Translations under genes and position numbers: made by a program
Notes under the pieces: model-generated
The model's input: the letters and a program-made list of their open reading frames with translations, nothing else
Database searches by the model: none
What the model was told of the DNA's origin: nothing
Origin: an uncultured Bacteroidales bacterium
GTDB lineage: Bacteria > Bacteroidota > Bacteroidia > Bacteroidales > Bacteroidaceae
Assembly: GCA_947367415.1 (NCBI GenBank)
Contig: CANBEE010000155.1
Location: 1-6,623 of the forward strand
Direction of reading: 5' to 3'
Length of the DNA stretch: 6,623 nucleotides
In this document: piece by piece, positions 1-4,012 of the stretch
How the letters are laid out: each line of letters opens with the position of its first letter
How positions within the stretch are numbered: position 1 is the first letter of the stretch

Positions 1-273
1 GGTCGCAATATACGTCGCGTGGCTCTTTGTGGCGGAGCTGGCGGTTTCCTGCTACCAAATGCTATTGCTCAGGGAGCTGATGCATTCCTCACTGGCGAGG
101 TACGCTATCACGATTATTTTGGACATGAGGGCGAATTGCTCATTGCTGAGATGGGGCACTATGAGAGCGAGCAATATACGATAGATATCTTCGCGGAGAT
201 ACTGCATGCTAACTTCCCGGAACTGAAAATTGTGAAGACATCATTGAATACAAACCCGATAAATTATTTATAA
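1..273 (+). CDS. NIF3-family dinuclear metal-centre protein, C-terminal part (5'-truncated by window edge)
   Basis: The reading frame is open from base 1 and ends at TAA 271-273, giving the last 90 residues of a protein whose start lies outside the window. A GTG at 19 is internal and not the start. Near window codons 31-41 there is a TGEVRYHDYF segment, followed by MGHYESEQ at codons 51-58. In the NIF3/YbgI family (older name GTP cyclohydrolase 1 type 2) the GHxxSE motif supplies the last His and Glu ligands of a dinuclear metal site. Here these are His53 and Glu57, with the expected spacing of four. Family members form toroidal hexamers and their physiological reaction is unsettled, so no enzyme activity is assigned. 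The glycine-rich stretch GGAGGF (codons 11-16) also fits the family. The next gene starts 2 bp after the stop, which implies one operon and probable translational coupling. Family assignment is confident; the function is not known. Confidence 0.95.
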   Translation, partial: GRNIRRVALCGGAGGFLLPNAIAQGADAFLTGEVRYHDYFGHEGELLIAEMGHYESEQYTIDIFAEILHANFPELKIVKTSLNTNPINYL

Positions 274-275
274 TT

Positions 276-1115
276 ATGGCAAGAGAAACTAAGAAAGATC
301 CGCAGGACTACACTGTAGAAGAGAAACTCAAGTCGCTGTATCAGCTGCAGCTTATCTTCTCAGAGATTGACCGTATCAAGACATTGCGTGGCGAACTTCC
401 CCTCGAGGTGCAAGATTTGGAGGACGAAATTGCTGGCTTGCGCACCCGTATAGCAAATTATTCGGCTGACATTGAGAGCGTCAAGGCTGAAGAGAGCAAG
501 CGCAAGATGAAGATTGAGGAGGCTAAGGCTATGATTGCAAAGTATACCGATGATCAGAATAACGTACGTAATAACCGTGAGTACGACTTGCTGGCCAAGG
601 AGATAGAGTTCCAGGCATTGGAGGTAGAGTTCTGTGAGAAGAAGCTTCGTCAGTATGCTGCTGAGCAGAAGGCTAAGGAGGAGGAGATTGCTCGTACAGA
701 GACCCTACTGGAAGAGCGTATTAAGGACCTTGAGGCGAAGTCTGCAGAGCTGGAAGAGATTATCACTGAGACCAAGGAAGAGGAAGAGAAACTTCGTGAG
801 CGCGGTAAGGCATTGGAAACCACTATCGAGCCTCGTCTGTTGCAGTCATTCAAGCGCATACGTAAGAATACACGCAATGGCTTGGGCGTTGTATATGTAC
901 AGCGTGATGCATGTGGTGGCTGCTTCAACAAGATTCCGCCCCAGCGTCAGCTTGATATCAAGATGCGCAAGAAGATTATCGTATGCGAATATTGTGGCCG
1001 TATCATGATAGACCCCGAATTGGCAGGTGTAAAGGAGACTACAACACAGGCTCCCGAGAAGAAGACACGCAAGCGTGCTATCCGCAAGGCCGATAAGCAA
1101 GAATCAGCAGAGTAA
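276..1115 (+). CDS. Coiled-coil protein with C-terminal C4 zinc ribbon (COG1579 type)
   Basis: This is a 279-residue protein starting at ATG 276, 2 bp after the NIF3 stop. Residues about 40-195 are almost entirely charged heptad-like sequence (Glu/Lys/Arg with spaced Leu/Ile) and should form a long helical hairpin. Within it, residues 97-111 (VRNNREYDLLAKEIE) match the asparagine/tyrosine signature of the COG1579 family. The C-terminal domain holds two CxxC knuckles, Cys213/Cys216 and Cys237/Cys240, separated by a short basic segment, which is a typical zinc ribbon. The last 30 residues are a Lys/Arg-rich tail. Helicobacter HP0958/FlgZ is a structurally studied relative and binds nucleic acid and protein partners. 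The role in Bacteroidota is unknown. NIF3 and COG1579 genes are neighbours in many bacteria, so a joint function is plausible but unproven. There is no signal peptide, so a cytoplasmic location is expected. Transcription should stop at the hairpin beginning 16 bp after the stop codon. Confidence 0.95.
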   Translation: MARETKKDPQDYTVEEKLKSLYQLQLIFSEIDRIKTLRGELPLEVQDLEDEIAGLRTRIANYSADIESVKAEESKRKMKIEEAKAMIAKYTDDQNNVRNNREYDLLAKEIEFQALEVEFCEKKLRQYAAEQKAKEEEIARTETLLEERIKDLEAKSAELEEIITETKEEEEKLRERGKALETTIEPRLLQSFKRIRKNTRNGLGVVYVQRDACGGCFNKIPPQRQLDIKMRKKIIVCEYCGRIMIDPELAGVKETTTQAPEKKTRKRAIRKADKQESAE

Positions 1116-1131
1116 CGACGCTGACTGTTAG

Positions 1132-1175
1132 GATAAAGAAAAGAGCTTTCACTCGAAAGCTCTTTTTTCTTTATC
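1132..1175. terminator. Bidirectional rho-independent terminator between convergent genes
   Basis: The left arm (1132-1150) and right arm (1155-1175) pair over 19 bp with a two-base bulge around an ACTC loop. The core is AGAGCTTTC/GAAAGCTCT, flanked by A-rich and T-rich tracts. On the plus strand the stem is followed by TTTTTTCTTT, and on the minus strand by TTTTCTTTATC, so it should end transcripts arriving from both sides. It serves the zinc-ribbon gene (stop at 1115) and pheA, whose TAA stop (1173-1171) lies inside the lower stem. Confidence 0.9.
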
Positions 1176-2022
1176 TATTGTTCTCGAAGGCTTTGTATTC
1201 GCCTAATATCGTCAGTTCCTTGGTGAGTGGCCTAACGGCATCAATACTTTGGTGGAAGCGTGTATAGTCATTGAAGGTGACATCCACGTAGAACAGGTAC
1301 TCCCATTCGCGGCCGATGATGGGGAGTGACTGTATTTTTGTCAAGTTGATGCGATAGAATGTGAAGATGGAGAGTATCTGTGACAGGCTTCCTTCTTGAT
1401 GAGGCAGCGAGAATACGATGTTGGCCTTGTCGGCATTTGTGCCTATCCCTTCGGCTTTCAGTTCATCGGCTCTCCAGCGGTCTGCAATGACAAGAAAACG
1501 GGTGAAATTGTGCTTGTTGGTTTCAATGTTCTCTTCCAATATGCGCATCCCATACATCTGTGCTGCATGGATAGAGCATATGGCTGCATGCCCTCGTAAA
1601 CCCTTTTCCTTGATTTCCTTGGCGCTGAGTGCGGTGTCGTCGGCCTGCACGGCTTTTAGGTTAGGATGGCGTTGCAGGAAAGCTTCGCATTGCGCCAAAG
1701 CTACGGGATGTGAGTGAATTTCCCGAAGGTCTTCCCAACTTTCATCGGGCAGACAGCAGATACAGTGTGCTATGCGCAGTTTCTGCTCACCGACAATGAT
1801 GCATCCGCTGTCACGCAGTAGCTCATAGTTGTGGAGCAGGCTTCCCGCTATAGTATTCTCTATGGCTACTAGGGCAACGACATTGTTGTCTGATGCTATA
1901 GCCTCAAAAACCTCGTTGAATGTTTCGCAGCAAATGAGCTCTGTTTGCTCATCCTTAAAAAACTGTCTCGTAGCAATGTCATGGTACGAGCCTTCAAATC
2001 CTTGTATTGCAACTCTCTTCAT
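1171..2022 (-). CDS. pheA: Prephenate dehydratase (phenylalanine biosynthesis), monofunctional, with ACT domain
   Basis: This enzyme converts prephenate to phenylpyruvate, water and CO2, the committed step to phenylalanine. The protein has 283 residues. The N-terminal catalytic region (about 1-180) begins KRVAIQGFEGSYHD and carries ENTIAGS at 55-61 and the TRF triplet at 174-176, the conserved Thr-Arg-Phe of the active site. The C-terminal ACT domain (about 190-275) has GSLSQIL at 211-217 and NLTKIQSLP at 226-234. These correspond to the GALA and ESRP phenylalanine-binding motifs, the second in altered form. There is no chorismate mutase domain. The frame remains open upstream to a TTG at 2061, but that TTG is the probable -33 promoter box. 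ATG 2022 gives the expected family N-terminus and is preferred. The gene is monocistronic, with its own promoter (2031-2061) and the shared terminator at its end. Feedback inhibition by phenylalanine is expected from the ACT domain. Confidence 0.97.
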   Translation of the reverse strand: MKRVAIQGFEGSYHDIATRQFFKDEQTELICCETFNEVFEAIASDNNVVALVAIENTIAGSLLHNYELLRDSGCIIVGEQKLRIAHCICCLPDESWEDLREIHSHPVALAQCEAFLQRHPNLKAVQADDTALSAKEIKEKGLRGHAAICSIHAAQMYGMRILEENIETNKHNFTRFLVIADRWRADELKAEGIGTNADKANIVFSLPHQEGSLSQILSIFTFYRINLTKIQSLPIIGREWEYLFYVDVTFNDYTRFHQSIDAVRPLTKELTILGEYKAFENNR

Positions 2023-2030
2023 TATGGCTG

Positions 2031-2061
2031 CAAAAGTACGGATTTCTGTTGGGAAAATCAA
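2031..2061 (-). promoter_or_regulatory. Bacteroidota-type promoter of pheA (-33 TTG, -7 TACTTTTG)
   Basis: Read on the minus strand, TACTTTTG (2038-2031) matches the Bacteroidota -7 consensus TAnnTTTG exactly. A TTG at 2061-2059 lies 20 bp upstream, within the usual 19-21 bp spacing for the -33 element. Only eight bases separate the -7 box from the pheA ATG at 2022. The mRNA leader should therefore be only a few nucleotides long, or absent. There is no room for a Shine-Dalgarno site or an attenuator. The motif is read directly; promoter activity is inferred. Confidence 0.75.
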
Positions 2062-2082
2062 GGGCTTTCGTTTCTTCCTTCA

Positions 2083-2136
2083 TGATAAAATAAGCGAACA
2101 GGAATCTGCCTTTGAAAGGTTGGATTCCTGCTCGCT
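2083..2136 (-). terminator. Rho-independent terminator downstream of the hydrolase gene
   Basis: On the minus strand the arms 2136-2123 (AGCGAGCAGGAATC) and 2106-2093 (GATTCCTGTTCGCT) pair over 14 bp with one G-U wobble. The 16-base loop can itself pair as CCTT/AAGG. The stem is followed by the T-rich run TTATTTTATC (to 2083). It begins 20 bases past the hydrolase stop codon and ends about 20 bp before the pheA promoter, so it insulates pheA from upstream transcription. Confidence 0.87.
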
Positions 2137-2156
2137 CCATATACGTGGGTAGGATA

Positions 2157-3239
2157 CTATTCTATTTTTATCATCTCTACGGGTTGCGATTCAGTCTTGT
2201 CCATCGGATGCCACTGATACTTTACCTTCGCAAAGTCGATGTCATTCAAGTCGATACAGCGTATGGCGTTGTTGTACGAGGTCTTGTAGTATACTCTGCC
2301 ATTGGTGAGGTCAATCGCCGAAGTCCATTGTGTGGCGCTTGGGATGTCAGGACCCTCTCCCTTCTTGTGCTCAATGCCGATAGGTATGTCAAAGTTGTTG
2401 AGAATGTGGAAACATTGTGTTACGGTGCTGAATCCATCGGGGCGCTGGGGGGAAGTGTTGCGGAAGAAGGCTGCGCGAACAAAACGCGATGGAGGAGTGG
2501 CATCGCCAGGGAGACCGAGCATTCCCGAGTTGCCCCCAAAGGGACTCAACGCTTGTTGTCCAAGTAGTTGGTTGGGGGCACTGCCCGGGAAGAGGTTCAC
2601 GTAGTTGTTCAGATTGGCTAGGTGCCAGGGAAATCCTGGAGAATTGGTGAGCACCCCTACGGCATTCTCATAGAAGTGGGGGACGCCGTCAACAAACTCT
2701 AGCACTACTTGTCGGCCACTCTTGTCACCTATGCGGTAATGTACTACCGAGCCTGCGTCGAGTCCTACCACGCGCACTTTGCCAGAGGTTACGGCTTCCT
2801 TCACCTCATCTACTGTAGCAAACTGCGACAGCATCCATGCATTCAGTTGCAGGTCACCTACGCTGCGGTCGGCCTCTTCGGGATTATATGGGAGATAACT
2901 GCCGTAGTTGGGGAAGAAGAAGAGCCCGGTCGATAATCCCGCCTCGTTCATGCCCTCGGCAATGAATTCCTTCTCCACGACACAGAGTCCCACAACTCCA
3001 TACTTGGCTGTAAATTTCATGCCATTCTTGGCATTGGGCGTATATGATTGCATCTCATATCCTCGGGGGATGATTACATACTCGCTGATGAGCTTCAGTG
3101 CGGCCCCTTCGATGGTGCGTGCCTGTACATAGCTCCCATCTTTGGCTGTCAGTGATATGCCAGTACATGCGATTGATGATGTTGCGCTACCGCATAGTGC
3201 AGCACAACCCAGAAGAAAACTTTTTGCCATTGTATTCAT
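2157..3239 (-). CDS. Exported choloylglycine hydrolase-family (bile salt hydrolase / penicillin V acylase) Ntn hydrolase
   Basis: This 360-residue protein belongs to the linear-amide C-N hydrolase superfamily (Ntn hydrolases). It probably deconjugates glycine- or taurine-conjugated bile acids, or hydrolyses another N-acyl amide. Residues 1-24 form a signal peptide (Lys6, hydrophobic core, SSIA). Cleavage after Ala24 would expose Cys25, the N-terminal nucleophile, in CTGISL. Expected partners follow: Arg41 and an acidic residue at 44 (Glu in place of the usual Asp), GMNEAGL with Asn98, LTNSP with Asn199, and PPSRFVRAAFF with Arg252. Spacings from the Cys (+16, +19, +174, +227) closely follow Cys2, Arg18, Asp21, Asn175 and Arg228 of characterised bile salt hydrolases. 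From memory, the sequence closely resembles the Bacteroides thetaiotaomicron enzyme BT2086, but no alignment was run. A periplasmic location is expected. ATG 3239 is chosen; ATG 3230 (Met4) is an alternative that shortens the signal peptide by three residues. The upstream TRIC gene ends 84 bp before. A perfect inverted repeat brackets the leader, and no consensus promoter is evident. Confidence 0.92.
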   Translation of the reverse strand: MNTMAKSFLLGCAALCGSATSSIACTGISLTAKDGSYVQARTIEGAALKLISEYVIIPRGYEMQSYTPNAKNGMKFTAKYGVVGLCVVEKEFIAEGMNEAGLSTGLFFFPNYGSYLPYNPEEADRSVGDLQLNAWMLSQFATVDEVKEAVTSGKVRVVGLDAGSVVHYRIGDKSGRQVVLEFVDGVPHFYENAVGVLTNSPGFPWHLANLNNYVNLFPGSAPNQLLGQQALSPFGGNSGMLGLPGDATPPSRFVRAAFFRNTSPQRPDGFSTVTQCFHILNNFDIPIGIEHKKGEGPDIPSATQWTSAIDLTNGRVYYKTSYNNAIRCIDLNDIDFAKVKYQWHPMDKTESQPVEMIKIE

Positions 3240-3301
3240 ACTTTCATTAGCTTTTATAATGTCTGTTTATGCAAACAAACCAAGCAGCAAAAAGTTTTCT
3301 T
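3213..3301. repeat. Perfect 15-bp inverted repeat bracketing the leader and start of the hydrolase gene
   Basis: AAGAAAACTTTTTGC at 3213-3227 is the exact reverse complement of 3287-3301, with 59 bp between. The left copy is coding: it spells codons 5-9 (AKSFL) of the hydrolase. The right copy lies in the gap after the TRIC gene. The enclosed segment holds the whole proximal leader, both candidate ATGs (3239 and 3230) and an AT-rich stretch. On read-through mRNA the arms would form a 15-bp stem with the start codon in the loop. Each arm is partly self-complementary (AAAAcTTTT), which lowers its statistical weight. Confidence 0.8.
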
Positions 3302-3323
3302 GTCGGTATTGTCCGTTGTTTTT

Positions 3324-3950
3324 TTAGCTGTTTCCCTCTTCTCCCTTGAGTGTGGGTAGGCTGATGTGGAACTTTACGGCGAGGATACGGGTGAGGAATA
3401 CGCTGATACCGCAGATGATTTGTGTGACGATGGAGTCGGTGCCTATCCATCCGCATACGGCATAGGCGAAGCCGCCCATCACGCAGGCCATGGCGTAGAT
3501 ATCCTTACGGAAGATAAGCGGTATCTCATTGATGAAGACGTCGCGCAACACTCCGCCTGCAGCACCGGTCATCGTACCCATGATGGTGGCTACCCAGAGT
3601 GGAAACCCTGCGTCGAGGGTCTTCTGTATACCTACTACGGCAAAGAGGGCAAGACCGATTGCGTCGAACAGGAAGAAGGTGTTGTTCATGTGCACCAAAT
3701 ACTTGCTGAAGACCATTACCCATAGTAGGGCAAGCGCTGTGATGGTGAGGTAGATGGTGTTGCTCATCCAGAAGGGGGTGACATCGAGTAATAGGTCACG
3801 GATGGTACCGCCCCCGATGGCTGTGACAAGGCCTACAACATAGGCTCCGAAGAGGTCGAACTGCTTGGCTGAAGCCAAGCGTATACCACTGATTGCAAAG
3901 GCGAAGGTTCCTACGAATTCAAGAATGTCGACAAATGTGATGTTCATCAT
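3324..3950 (-). CDS. TRIC-family (UPF0126) trimeric cation-channel-like membrane protein
   Basis: This is a 208-residue, highly hydrophobic protein with about seven predicted membrane segments and a short charged C-terminal tail (LKGEEGNS). Two internal repeats each carry a glycine-rich kink followed by Arg-Asp: IGGGTIRDLLL at 45-55 and AAGGVLRDVF at 120-129. The second repeat continues with NEIPLIFRKDIYA at 131-143. These paired motifs are the hallmark of the bacterial UPF0126/TRIC family (YicG-like), whose structurally studied members are homotrimers with one pore per subunit that pass K+ and other monovalent cations. The physiological role in bacteria is poorly defined. An inner-membrane location is expected. 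ATG 3950 is used, though Met2 at 3947 is equally possible. The gene lies 62 bp after mutS2 on the same strand with no terminator between. The gap has no TAnnTTTG box or Shine-Dalgarno site, so co-transcription with mutS2 is likely but not shown. Confidence 0.94.
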   Translation of the reverse strand: MMNITFVDILEFVGTFAFAISGIRLASAKQFDLFGAYVVGLVTAIGGGTIRDLLLDVTPFWMSNTIYLTITALALLWVMVFSKYLVHMNNTFFLFDAIGLALFAVVGIQKTLDAGFPLWVATIMGTMTGAAGGVLRDVFINEIPLIFRKDIYAMACVMGGFAYAVCGWIGTDSIVTQIICGISVFLTRILAVKFHISLPTLKGEEGNS

Positions 3951-4012
3951 GATTATTTACGATTTTGACAATTTACAACATATTAAACTTCTAATTCACT
4001 CTAAACCCTGAA

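Noticed and set aside
2093..2136. The hairpin after the hydrolase gene considered as a regulatory leader of pheA.
   Set aside because: It lies upstream of the pheA promoter and therefore outside the pheA transcript. Its T-tract follows the hydrolase direction.
2112..2567. 151-codon plus-strand frame opposite the hydrolase gene.
   Set aside because: It overlaps the hydrolase coding sequence and terminator, and its translation shows no family features.
3204..3215. LLGC near the N-terminus of the hydrolase (residues 9-12) resembles a lipobox.
   Set aside because: Only a few hydrophobic residues precede it, too few for a lipoprotein signal core. Cleavage there would not expose the catalytic Cys25.
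3236..3247. Four-codon upstream frame (ATG AAA GTA TGA) on the minus strand overlapping the hydrolase ATG.
   Set aside because: It is too short to distinguish from chance in AT-rich sequence and has no ribosome-binding site.
3272..3279. TTTGTTTG on the minus strand as a -7 box for the hydrolase gene.
   Set aside because: It misses the conserved A of TAnnTTTG and has no TTG at 19-21 bp upstream, so it is too weak to call.
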